Assembly (NCBI GenBank): GCA_965112735.1
Contig: OZ218957.1
Location: 1,054,001-1,118,000, forward strand
Direction of reading: 5' to 3'
From: Phaeosaccion multiseriatum
Taxonomy: Eukaryota > Ochrophyta, other classes
Length of the DNA stretch: 64,000 bases
Under the pieces are notes generated by a model. The model had not been told where the DNA came from. It saw nothing but the letters and a program-made list of their open reading frames with translations, and searched no databases. Positions 55,090 to 64,000 of the stretch are shown piece after piece. Made by a program: the position numbers and the translations under genes. Numbering within the stretch: position 1 is the first letter of the stretch; each line of letters starts with the position of its first letter.

Positions 55090-55131
55090 AAGGCCACTTT
55101 TTTTTTGGGTGGCCACTTTTTTTTTGGGTGG
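55090..55131 (+). repeat. Perfect 21-bp tandem duplication upstream of NSA2
   Basis: Two adjacent copies of a unit made of ggccac, a T run and gggt lie about 45-85 bp before the NSA2 start, within the 249-bp spacer shared with the divergent TsaE gene. Confidence 0.8.
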
Positions 55132-55174
55132 CTTGAATTGTACACGCTCAGTCCAGCCGACTGTTGCGGTAACC

Positions 55175-56391
55175 ATGGTGAGATTAGAGCAAGTCGACTG
55201 CTCCTCCACCCTTTTCTTTCTCTCACTTGCCTTGGCTGGTGGCCGTCCTGCTGCGCCTGCTGCTGCGCCTACCGCCATGGGCAGGGCTTTGCGTATCACG
55301 ACATCTGACACCGTGCGTCCCCTTGTACTGCTGCTGTGCCCCACGCTCAGCCTCAACATGAGTATATGGAGCTGCATAAGAAGCGCCATGGAGAGCGCAT
55401 GGACAAGGCGGAGAAGCGGCGTAAGAAAGAGGCCCGAGAGGTGCACAAGCGCTCGGACTTCGCGCAGAAGGTGCATGGCATTAGGGCCAAGCTCTACCAC
55501 AAGCAGAGATTCAAGGAGAAGGCCACTATGCGCAAAACGTGAGTGGGCACGAAGCATGACGCGCCGCGAGCTTGGGTTTTTTATTCTAAACTTGCCTGCC
55601 CACCGTGTTTACCTCCTCCCCCCTCCCACTCTACAGTATTGCCATGCACGAGCAACGCGACAACAAGCACGCGAACGATGACGCTACTCCGGAGGGAGCA
55701 GTTCCGGCATATCTGCTGGACCGAGAGGGTGTGTCGAGGGCAAAGGTGCTGAGCAACAGCGTGAAGCAAAAGAGGAAGGAGAAGGCTGGCAAGTGGGACG
55801 TACCTATCCCAAAAGTCAAGCCCGTGGCAGACGACGAGATGTTCAAGGTATTGAGGAGCGGCAAGCGGAAAAACAAGGTGCGACGCGAATTGTTGGTTGT
55901 AGACCATGGTGCTGATAGAAGGAGCTTCCCATCTCTTTGGACAGAAGATTAGAAGGAGGAGTGGCAGAGACCTTGATTGAGCCTCCCATCTCTTTCTTAC
56001 ATTGCAGTCCTCCCTTTCTCTCCAAACTGTGTGCTGGTAGGCCTGGAAGCGAATGGTGACCAAGGTGACTTTTGTAGGGGAGGGCTTTACCCGCAAGGCG
56101 CCAAAGTACGAACGCTTCATCCGGCCGTCCGGTCTGCGATTCAAGAGGGCTCACGTCACACACCCGGAGCTCAAAGCCACCTTCCACCTTGACATTATTG
56201 GGGTCAAGAAGAACCCGAGCTCCCAGCTCTACACACAGCTCGGGGTTATGACCAAGGGTACTGTTATCGAGGTTAATGTCAGCGACTTGGGGCTCGTCAC
56301 GCAGTCGGGCAAGGTGGTCTGGGGCAAGTACGCCCAGGTCACCAACAACCCTGAAAATGATGGGGTCGTGAATGGTCTCCTACTAGTGTGA
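55175..56391 (+). CDS. NSA2: Ribosome biogenesis protein NSA2
   Basis: Exons are 55175-55177, 55351-55538, 55637-55877 and 56041-56391, giving 260 residues, the family length. The first exon contributes only the ATG, which ends at a GTGAGA donor. The next exon starts [18 protein letters not shown], equivalent to PQNEYIERHxKxxGxR after Met in yeast and human NSA2. Other signatures are [40 protein letters not shown] and the [20 protein letters not shown] then [17 protein letters not shown] end, an S8e-like fold. NSA2 is a nucleolar pre-60S factor needed for 27S pre-rRNA processing. Confidence 0.96.
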
Positions 56392-57062
56392 GACTTTTGC
56401 TCCATGGAGTGGTGGACGCGGTTGGTTGGATAGGCGGGGGATGGGCGGGTTCATCGGGTGTTTGTGCGCGGCGCTTTCCGGGGTCGTTGGGGCTCTACTA
56501 CTACGTCCATCGGGATACGCGCTGTTTTTCTCCTTCCAAGCACGAATCTGTACAGTCAGTGTAAAAAGTAAATACAGTATGGCAATAAGGTTGGTACGTG
56601 GTACACTATACTTCAGACAAGAGCCCAGGGGCGGCCCGATGGAGAGGGGGCAAGTCACCCGCCGGCAGCCAACGCATGCCCGATCGAGCCCGAAGCATCG
56701 AGAAGCACGCACGCACGCACGCACGCACCACGCACTGCCACATTGTACAGCTTCGCCCCCTGGGGTGGGGCAGGCCGCTGGCTTATGGGGCGTCTAGAGA
56801 GCGAGAGAGACGAGGGACAGAGGAAAGAGAGATCGAATTATTTTTAATGGGGGAGGAAAGAGCAGCGCATAAGAAAAAGCGGGGAAAAGAAAGGGGAAAG
56901 ACCGCCTTCGGAAAAATTTGAGTTTCAGGATGACAACTCTTCACACACACACAGTGAGGGCTTGTCGCTTCTTCTTGGTCATGACAGTACGTCTTAGAAA
57001 GAAGACAATCCTCTCTGCAAAGACGAGAGAAGGAGCGGGGGGGGGTTAATCATCATCTCAAC
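56392..57062. other. 671-bp intergenic region, no gene seen
   Basis: Lies between two same-strand genes. It includes a (GCAC)n run near 56707-56728, AG-rich stretches and an AATAAA-less NSA2 3' flank (gtaaatacagtatggcaata). A 107-codon open frame here is basic and low complexity and was not accepted. Confidence 0.5.
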
Positions 57063-59576
57063 ATGGCGACTCTTGTGAAGCAGGGCTCGCCTCCTCGGGG
57101 CAGCTTGGAGCGTTCAGCACCGCCAGCCCAGCTGCAGCCTTCGTGCTGGCTCACTGACACGATGGGCCTCCGTCTACCTGCGTCCAAGAGCGACTTTGCC
57201 CACGTGGGCGCACTGATGAAGAGGAGAGGCGGGTTTGGGAAGATGGCACAGAACCCATGGAAGGCTCGGTGTTTTGTGCTTATGAAGTAAGTGGTTGGCT
57301 CAACGAGGAGAAAGTTTTAGCGATTTGCTCAAGCCCGACCTCCTCCCCCCTCCCGCTTTCCCCCGCCCGCGAAAACTCTCTGATGAAGGGAGGGGCTGCT
57401 TTGTTATTTCGATGAGGACACGTTTGCCAAGGTGGACTTTCGGCAGCCGCCACGCGGGGTCATTGATGTGGCGGGGGGGTTCGTAGACACTCTTGCGTTG
57501 TCCACCAAGCCGGAGACGGACTCACCCACCGCGCACGTTCTCGTGCTGCAGGTATGAAGGATAAATGAGAGAGAGAGAGAGAGAGGGATTTGATGTTTTC
57601 TCTCAAAACTCACGTGACTGCTTGATTGGTCTCCTTCAATTAGGTGCGCAACGAGCGCTGGAAGCTGTGCGCTCACTCGGAGGAGGAAATGCTGCACTGG
57701 CTCAAGGTGTTGGGAGAGGCGCGAGATTTGGGCGCTTTGAATAAGAACAACAGCGTTTTGAGGGCCACCATGCCGGCTGGTGGGATACGGAGAGCTAGGA
57801 CGGCGGCGGGGCCGGACAGTATCAGCAGTGCAGGAGGGGGCCATCCTCGGAGATTCAGCGACGGCGAGGAGGCGTGTGAGGAGGGTTTCCGCGCCTACAA
57901 CCCCGCCACCACCACTAGTAACAGAAGCAACAGCAGCGCCTTGGTGCGGCCGCATGACAGGCCGCACAGCATGGGTATCCCCAAGCAAGCCCAATCCCCT
58001 GCCGCGGATCTGACTGGGGCTACGCTGGCCTTCCTTCTCGCCGCCACTGTCATCAACGCCTCGTGCTACGCGCTACACACGCTAGACTTGGGAAGCTCGC
58101 CTTTCTTCCTGCTCATGCTGCTGCTGAATGTTGTGCTGGCGCATGGTGTTTTCGTGGGGCGAGCAGCAGCGTCCGCCTCGGCCACCAGCGGAAGTTTGAA
58201 TGTTCCCCTTGTGCACGGGCCCGACGTACGCGTCATTGCTCTTGGTCTGAAACGCCTGCTGCGAGCGCACGACAGGGCAGAGCGCGAGCAACTAGGCGCG
58301 GCGGCCCCCACCAAGCCCGTAGCAGGCTCTACCATGCGCAAGTGGGAGGGGCCCCGCGACTCTCAGACCTTGGAGGGCAATGAAGACGCAACGCACACGT
58401 GGTGCTCCGGAAAGGGCGAGTTCTTCTCTGTTCGGGGACCCGCGTACATGACAGATCGGCAGAAGACCAAGGTTACCTCGGCAGATCCGTTGGTGCGTTC
58501 GTTGGAGTGCTGAGTTTGTTGGCGCCCTCTCTCTTTGTCGTGCGTCTTATGTTCCCACTGCACTTTTGTGATTTCCCTCCTCGCGAACAGTATGAGCTGG
58601 TGGGAGTGGACTTTTTCGGCACAGACGCCCGGGCCGGACACATTGCCAAGGAGTTGGATATGCAGGCCCTTGCGCAGGATCTGCCCAGCGTCCAAGGGTC
58701 CAAGGTGAGGACAAGAAGGACGAGGTCTTGGGGTCTATTTAGCAAAAGGAGGAAGTTTCTTGGCATGCATCTGAAGCAGGACAGCCTCCTACCTCTCTCC
58801 CGCTCCTACTCTTTGAACCACAGGTGCCCCCTTTTTTGGTTATGAATGTGCAGCTGCCTTCGCTGCCGCCATCATTCCCAAAAGGCCCAACGGATGGACC
58901 CGGCGTGCAAGTGGTGTATTACTATCGCATCACGAGTGAGACAGCGAACATGGTGAATGGGCTGGAGGAGCCCAGCGCCGCTGTCAGGCTGTGGATGACG
59001 TACATAGAGAAGGCCACTATAGACCCAGCCTTCAAGGGCAGATTCAAGGTATGTCGTGTCATGATTGAGAGCATTAGAGTAGCGACAGCCATGACCCCAC
59101 CAACCAATCATCCAACTAAGCAACCAACCCTCACCAACACTAACGGCAGGTGATTGCGGTGGTCGATAATATGGACCGCCTGGCGTTGCCTGGGGGCGTT
59201 ACTCGCTACAATGGCAAGCCTGTGCTTATCAACAAGTCTGGTGAAATTCACGCTGGCCCAAGCTACTGGGAGTGTGACATCAACGTGCACAACTTCGGGT
59301 ATCCGGCCAAGAAGGGCCTCAGCATGCTCAGCCACATGTGAGTGCTCCATAGGGCAACCCCCTAGTCTATTCGCCACCCCTCCTTTGTCTAAACCCGGCA
59401 AGACGTTTGCTCCCCCCCCCACCCTCTCTACTCCTTTTAGGTTCAAACAGATGGTTTTGCACGTTGGCTTCCTGGTGGAGGGGAGAGAAAATGACACCGA
59501 GCTTCCGGAGACACTGCTCGCCGCCGCTCAGCTCAACTTCCCCGACCTAGATGTGGCCGCAGATCTCGATGTTTAA
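57063..59576 (+). CDS. PH - two TM helices - EDR2_C (DUF1336) protein
   Basis: Exons are 57063-57286, 57389-57551, 57644-58492, 58591-58704, 58824-59048, 59150-59337 and 59441-59576, giving 632 residues. Residues about 50-160 form a PH-like domain (GALMKRRGGFGKMAQNPWK, ARCFVLMKEGLLCYFDEDT, late Trp in EEMLHWLKVLGEAR). After a disordered linker come two hydrophobic helices (GATLAFLLAATVINASCYAL; SPFFLLMLLLNVVLAHGVF). The C-terminal 260 residues match EDR2_C: TWCSGKGEFFSVRGPAYMTD, DPLYELVGVDFFG, PPFLVMNVQLP, VQVVYYYRI, RFKVIAVVDNMD, YWECDINVHNF and VGFLVEGRENDTELPE. Plant EDR2 has PH-START-DUF1336 and binds PI4P. Here membrane helices sit where START would be. A role at membrane contact or lipid sensing is inferred. 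Confidence 0.88.
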
Positions 59577-59740
59577 TCCTCTTCCCAGCAACACGCGTTC
59601 ACCAAACGCTGCTTCCAAATCTGATTTGCTGTACACAACATATATACTCTCTCCTCCCCCCCCCCGAAACAAGGGTGCTTCGAACTTTGGAGTTTGTGTC
59701 CCGACATCTGTATGGTGTGCTCAGACTCCGAGACGCAGCC

Positions 59741-61667
59741 TCAGTGACCCGCCTGGTGCGTGGGAGAGAGGGAGAGACACTGTCCCCAACAATCCTGATG
59801 TGCGTTGTCCTCAGATTCCTCGCTGCTGCTGTCCTCCACTCCACTTGCGTAACTCCCTTCCACCATGAATTCTTCCACCTGAAGAGTGGGTTGGGCCGCT
59901 GCCTGAATGGGTTGCGCCGCTGCCTCAGGAGGATGCTGTCCCTCGAGAGCTTGAGAGAAGAGTAGGCTGTAGAGGGCGCTGGCCTTGTTCGCGCATAGCT
60001 CGGACAACTGCTCCGCTAATGTATCCTTGCGGTCCCCAGCGGGGGGGCGCCAGTCCTCTCCGTGCTCAAACTTGAGGATAGTCTGCACGTCTTTGATTTC
60101 TGCGCCAAAGCCACCCACAAAGGAACGAAGGGGCGTTTGTTAATCAACGGATCAAGCAACAAGCGGCGAGGCATCGTGATGAGATGGTTCCGGACAAGCA
60201 CTTACTGAAGGCCTGGAAAATGGCGAGGGCCGTGGGTGGGCGGTGCTCCATCTTGACGGCCCACAGAGACTTGATGTATGAGGCAGCTTCTGCAGGGGAG
60301 GAGCGGGGCAGGGCGGGGGCGGAGGCGGACGAGCGGGCTACGGCTGGCGAGCGAGCTGGGACTGGCTGAGGGGTGGCGACTGCCGGGCACGCGACACTTT
60401 GGAGAGAGGCTCCACCTCCTGTAACCCCGGCGGCAGCGACACAAGCCTGTGCCACGGTCGGGGGCGAGGCAGCGGCAGAAGTCTGTACCACGTTCGGAGG
60501 AATCCCCCCTGGGTCGGGCACCGGCCCCCTCTGATCCTGCGAGTCCACCGCCCATGCTCCTTGCCCGCAACTGGCCTGCTGGGCCTGGCTATGTGCTTTC
60601 CTACAACCACTGCCATTGTCCTCGTTCTGGCGATGGTCGCGCCTTTCTCCCCCGCCCACTTTAAGCGATGCATGCGGCGACTTGAGTGACGGTTGAAGGT
60701 CGACTTTCTTCGTCCTGTGCCCTGGCTCTTCTCCGGCGCCAACTCGACGCGACGCCTGCGACGACTCCTGTGAGGGTGGAAGGAACGCTTTCTTCGTCGC
60801 GTGCATTGGCCGCCGGGGAGGGACGAGGGCCGAGGCTGACTGCGACGGGCGGGCGCGGGTGGGGGTCTTTGGGGTCTTCGCACGCCCGGCCTGGGACGAA
60901 GACGCCCGTCGGCGCTGCTCCTCCAACTTGAGCCGCTCCGCCGGTCCCACACGCCGAAAGGTGATGATGAGCGGTAGCTTCGCCTCCTTGATCCACTGCC
61001 TCACCGTCTTTGTGCAGCGCTTCGTACATGAGAGCGCGCCAACTTTGTGCAAGCAATCGCCTAGTCGGCCCCCCTTTCGTTCAAACTCCGACAGAGGCGC
61101 ACTCGAAGACTGAGTGGTACCCTGAAAGCTCTTCACGACGACGGGGCCGGGGTCGTTGCGGCGCAAAGTCAGGACCCCCTCTGCGCACTCCACAAAAGTT
61201 ACCGTGTAGAAGGGAGAGGAAAGCCCTTCTTTCCCCCCCGTCACTCCAGCAGCAGGAGACGAGCTAAGGATCGGGCTGGTCTTGCATGATAGCAGACCAC
61301 CGTGGCTACCATTGGCGCCCATCCCCTCCGACGCGGTAGCCGGTCCCAGCCCTCCTCCTTCCGCCGCTGTCAGCGGGCGCTGCTGCGGTCCTGGAGAAGC
61401 TGATGCTGTTACTTCTGCTGTTTGCTGCTGCGGAACCAGTCGCGGAGAAGCTTTCGCGGCTGGTGCTTCTGCTGCTCGCTGCTGCTGTCCCAGTCGCGGT
61501 GGCGCCAGCAGTGCTGCGCCAGCGGCCGAGGACTGAGGAGTCGACGCGGCTCTTGCTGCCACTGCTACCCTCGCTGAATCATCAAAGGGCGGGGCAGGAT
61601 CAAGCAAGTCTGGGCTCTCGTGGCCATCGTCTTGGTCTCCCTCATCCGTTGAGGATGATGCGTACAT
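59741..61667 (-). CDS. PDZ-like domain protein, otherwise unknown
   Basis: Exons in transcript order are 61667-60206 and 60099-59741, giving 606 residues. Residues about 150-240 resemble the PDZ-like modules common in stramenopiles: SSPFYTVTFVECAEGVLTLR, GPVVVKSFQG, GGRLGDCLHKVGALSC and VRQWIKEAKLPLIITFRRVG. Flanks are Ala/Ser/Pro/Gln-rich, with a basic, Arg/Lys-Ser/Pro-rich stretch (TPKTPTRARPSQSAS). Near residue 465 a helical block (AASYIKSLWAVKMEHRP then TALAIFQAFKIKDVQTIL) has the look of a small helical domain, weakly like SIN3 PAH repeats. The tail is acidic (EDSSSEESEDN). The exon join was chosen because A + AA restores the frame IKDVQTILKFEHGEDW. Function unknown. Confidence 0.68.
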
Positions 61668-61815
61668 TGTCGCCCTTCACCCTCCCTTCTCCAAGCATTC
61701 AAGTTCCTGAGCTCTCAGAGAGAGAGAGGGAAAAGGGTTCTTCCCCCAAAAAAAACGTTGGGGGGAGGGGGGGGCACAGGTAGTGTCCGAAGTCCTTACT
61801 TGCAAGGAGACCGTC

Positions 61816-63493
61816 ATGGGTATGTTCGGAGTGCAGGTGGCGGAGGGCGAGGACAGCAGGGTGGTCGTGCCGGAAGGTTGGGTCCTGCAGCTCTGTCAGG
61901 CGTGCTTAGTCGGCGGGAAGGTGAGGCTGAGGGGCTGAGATCGGCTGGGGAGATAGTGAGACGCTGAGTGCCCGCTGGGGTGCTTTCTGGGGCTTGTTTT
62001 GGATACCATCATCACTAGGCTCCGATCCATGCCTTTGCGTGTGTTTGTGAAGAGTGCGTCTTGGTGGGGAGATGTCATACGCTTTTGTTCATCCTCGCTC
62101 CCGCTCTCAATAAAGCAGAAGAGCGAGCCGACCACTCTGCGAGTTCGCGCAGATCTCGAGGATGACAAGGCAGAGGACTTTATTCTCTGTGAGCTGTCAG
62201 CCGGGGCAGGAGGGAGGCAATGCGCGCTGACACACAAACTCAGCGTGGTAGACAGCCCAATATTCAACATCACGGGGCCCGGCTCCATTCACTTGACGGG
62301 CTACTTTGAGAGAGATCCGTGGGCGGAGGATGAGGAGTCAGAGTATGGAGATGAGGAGGAAGAGGAGGAACAGCAAGTCTATGACGAGGAGTCAGAGGAA
62401 GAGAGGGTGGCTGAGGTTTCCAATACTGGAAAAAAGGTGAAAAGACGTCAGCGGGAGGAGGAGGAGGAGGCGGAGGAGGAGGAGGAGGAGGAGGAGGAGG
62501 AGGAGGAGGACGCCCATGGCCCAGGGTCATTGTCTGCTTCTCCGCCCAAGAAGAAGAAGCGAAAGCAGCAGCTGTCGGAGAAGGAAAAGCAAGACCAGGA
62601 GGAGCTAGTGAAGATGGAAAAGAAGGAGAAAAAGAGGCTGAAGAAGAAAGAGGTGAGGGATGAGGGCCAGACAGAGGCAGGGTCACTGTCTTTGCGTAGA
62701 CAAGCGTGTCGAACTGTGAAAGCGTCTCCCCCCGCCCCGCGTGTTTGCCCCTGTGCCGAACCTTAACCCCTAGGCGGCGGAGAAGAAGAAGGCTCTTTCG
62801 GATGCCTTCGCTCGGGACGCGGAGGCAGACACTCTGGCGAGAGTCAAGCAGGAAGGCGGCGGCGGCATTGCAGTAGGCGTGCCCCTCAAGAAGCCCATTG
62901 AGCGTCGCGCGCCTGGGGGACTCAAGATTACGGTATGTGGCTTGTGTGTCACCGTCCTCTCCTTTGTCAATGAGGCCTGGGCTTCACACGACGCATCGCT
63001 TTCTGACTCTTTTGTCATCCAATTATTTGCTGCCCTTTTCTTTACGCCTTCCGTGCGCTGCCAGGATGTGGTGCTTGGTGGCGGTAAGACCGCAACTGCG
63101 GGGAAGAAAGCGGAGCTCCTGTACGAAGGGTGCTTTCCAGACGGGACAGTGTTCGACAAGAACTGGAACCGCCGCAAGCCCCTCAGCTTCCGCGTAGGTG
63201 AGTCAGAGCGGCAGCTGCTCCGCTGCATGTATTTCATTACAGTACCGCTACCACCGCTCCCCGTGTCTCACACGCAACCCTCGGCCATGTCTGCTCCCCT
63301 CCTACCCGGCGCAGGCATCGGACAGGTGGTGAAAGGCATGGACAGAGGCGTGGAGGGTATGCGCGTCGGGGGCATCCGCGAGCTCTTCATACCCGCTGCT
63401 CTCGGCTACGGGAAGCGGGGCGCGGGACCCATCCCTGCCAACCAGGACTTGGTCTTTAGAATAGAGTTAGTGGCTGTGAGTGGAAGAAAATGA
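61816..63493 (+). CDS. Nucleolar FKBP-type prolyl isomerase with nucleoplasmin-like domain
   Basis: Exons are 61816-61920, 62119-62652, 62774-62932, 63065-63197 and 63315-63493, giving 369 residues. The N-terminal nucleoplasmin-like domain is seen as MFGVQVAEGED, VLQLCQACLVGGKKSEPTTL and DDKAEDFILCELS. An acidic segment follows, with a long Glu run from GAG repeats (about 62457-62510), then basic nuclear signals (PPKKKKRKQQ; KKEKKRLKKKE). The C-terminal FKBP domain shows GKKAELLYEGCFPDGTVFDK, FRVGIGQVVKGMDRGVEGMR and PAALGYGKRGAGPIPANQDL then VFRIELV. The layout equals yeast Fpr3/Fpr4 and plant FKBP53: nucleolar histone chaperones and isomerases acting on H3 tails and rDNA chromatin. The acceptor at 62118 was chosen because it keeps the NPL domain in frame. 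Confidence 0.92.
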
Positions 63494-63606
63494 GATGATG
63501 AAAAAGAAGGAGTGTAGGAGTTGGTGATCTGTACTTTTTTCTGTGAGCCGGAAATTCTCTCCAATGGCTTGGCGCTGGTGGCTGGCTGCGCTCTCTGTCG
63601 AAGGCC

Positions 63607-64000
63607 ATGTCCTCCTCCCCCCTTCTCGCTCTGTTTGTCTTGATCACTGCCGTGCTGGCGAGAGCGGCAGCTGCGAGCTCGTCAAGATGGACGCTGAAGG
63701 GCAAGTCTGTCCTCGTGACAGGAGGAACGAAGGTGGGTACAACAAAAATATAACACTCCCATGCAGGCGCGGCGACTCTTACGTTGCTTTGATCAAAATC
63801 CTCTCCTCGTTCTTTCAGGGCATAGGGAGAGCCATCGTGGAGGAGATGGGCGCGATGGGGGCCTCTGTGCTCACTTGCGCCAGAAATGAGGCAGAAATGC
63901 AGGCGGCCCTCAGTGAATGGCAGAGTCAGGGCATGGAAGTGGAGGGTGTCATTGCCGACGTCACGAAGGACGAAGACCGGCAACAACTGCTCGCCAAGGT
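63607..64000 (+). CDS. Short-chain dehydrogenase/reductase with signal peptide, 5' part only
   Basis: Exons are 63607-63732 and 63829-64000 (continuing past the window), 99 codons so far. A signal peptide (SPLLALFVLITAVLARAAA) is followed by LKGKSVLVTGGTKGIGRAIV, the TGxxxGIG dinucleotide-binding motif of classical SDRs split by the intron, then ASVLTCARNEAEMQAAL and a VIADVT strand that closes the adenine pocket. Sequence context (TGGTKGIGRAIVEEMGAMGA) resembles tropinone-reductase-like SDRs. The catalytic Tyr-xxx-Lys lies beyond the window, so substrate cannot be judged. ER or secretory location is inferred. Confidence 0.85.

Noticed and set aside
56598-56921. 107-codon open frame 3' of NSA2
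   Set aside because: Low-complexity Arg/Lys/Glu sequence from GCAC and GA repeats, no ATG context and no family resemblance.

Overview
This is a eukaryotic nuclear window: GC-rich, gene-dense, with genes cut by many short GT-AG introns (one clear GC-AG intron) and abundant CAG/CTG, CTC/GAG and CT/GA simple repeats. The gene set (a plant/protist-type calcium-dependent protein kinase, a plant-type rhamnose epimerase/reductase, an EDR2/DUF1336 protein, a PDZ-like protein and a protein whose signal peptide ends in a Phe-containing cleavage motif like that of secondary plastids) points to a photosynthetic stramenopile-like alga. That lineage call is inference. Exon models were built by hand from splice signals, reading-frame continuity and family alignment. 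For each multi-exon model marked complete, the exon lengths sum to a multiple of three.

Layout. 1-917 (-): 5' part of an acidic, low-complexity protein. 980-3976 (+): zinc finger/C2/PH protein. 4389-6019 (-): ER thioredoxin/PDI-like protein. 6121-9332 (+): lipin-type phosphatidate phosphatase. 10357-16846 (+): 19-exon CDPK with a helical N-terminal extension and a 77-bp minisatellite in an intron. 17052-19373 (-): UDP-4-keto-6-deoxyglucose epimerase/reductase. 19509-21165 (+): proteasome alpha-3. 21478-25004 (-): WDR75/UTP17-like. 25303-27034 (-): unknown acidic protein. 27203-28527 (+): mitochondrial-looking PEPCK-like fragment protein. 28654-33381 (-): 18-exon coiled-coil protein. 33458-40777 (+): SKI3/TTC37. 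40952-41863 (-): LSM1 with a polyQ arm. 42137-45509 (+): BAT2/PRRC2-N polyQ protein. 45549-47117 (-): SHIPPO-repeat protein. 47273-48385 (+): PEX10. 48376-49160 (-): doubtful small gene. 49160-49736 (-): DPH4. 49765-51678 (+): sulfatase. 51972-52691 (-): plastid-type membrane protein. 53135-54061 (+): GRASP. 54086-54925 (-): TsaE. 55175-56391 (+): NSA2. 57063-59576 (+): PH/TM/EDR2_C protein. 59741-61667 (-): PDZ-like protein. 61816-63493 (+): nucleolar FKBP. 63607-64000 (+): start of a secreted SDR.

How they fit together. The genes are mostly housekeeping and not a single pathway. Themes are ribosome biogenesis (WDR75, NSA2, nucleolar FKBP), cytoplasmic mRNA turnover (SKI3 next to LSM1 next to a BAT2-type protein), translation and tRNA modification (DPH4, TsaE), the secretory pathway (PDI-like, GRASP, sulfatase) and lipid or phosphoinositide signalling (lipin, C2/PH, PH/EDR2). 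Genes alternate strand almost strictly, so most starts face a neighbour's start across 28-450 bp, which implies widespread shared promoters. No single new multi-gene system is evident. The most unusual items are the PEPCK-like pseudo-enzyme, the CDPK extension, and the head-to-head polyQ pair LSM1/BAT2.
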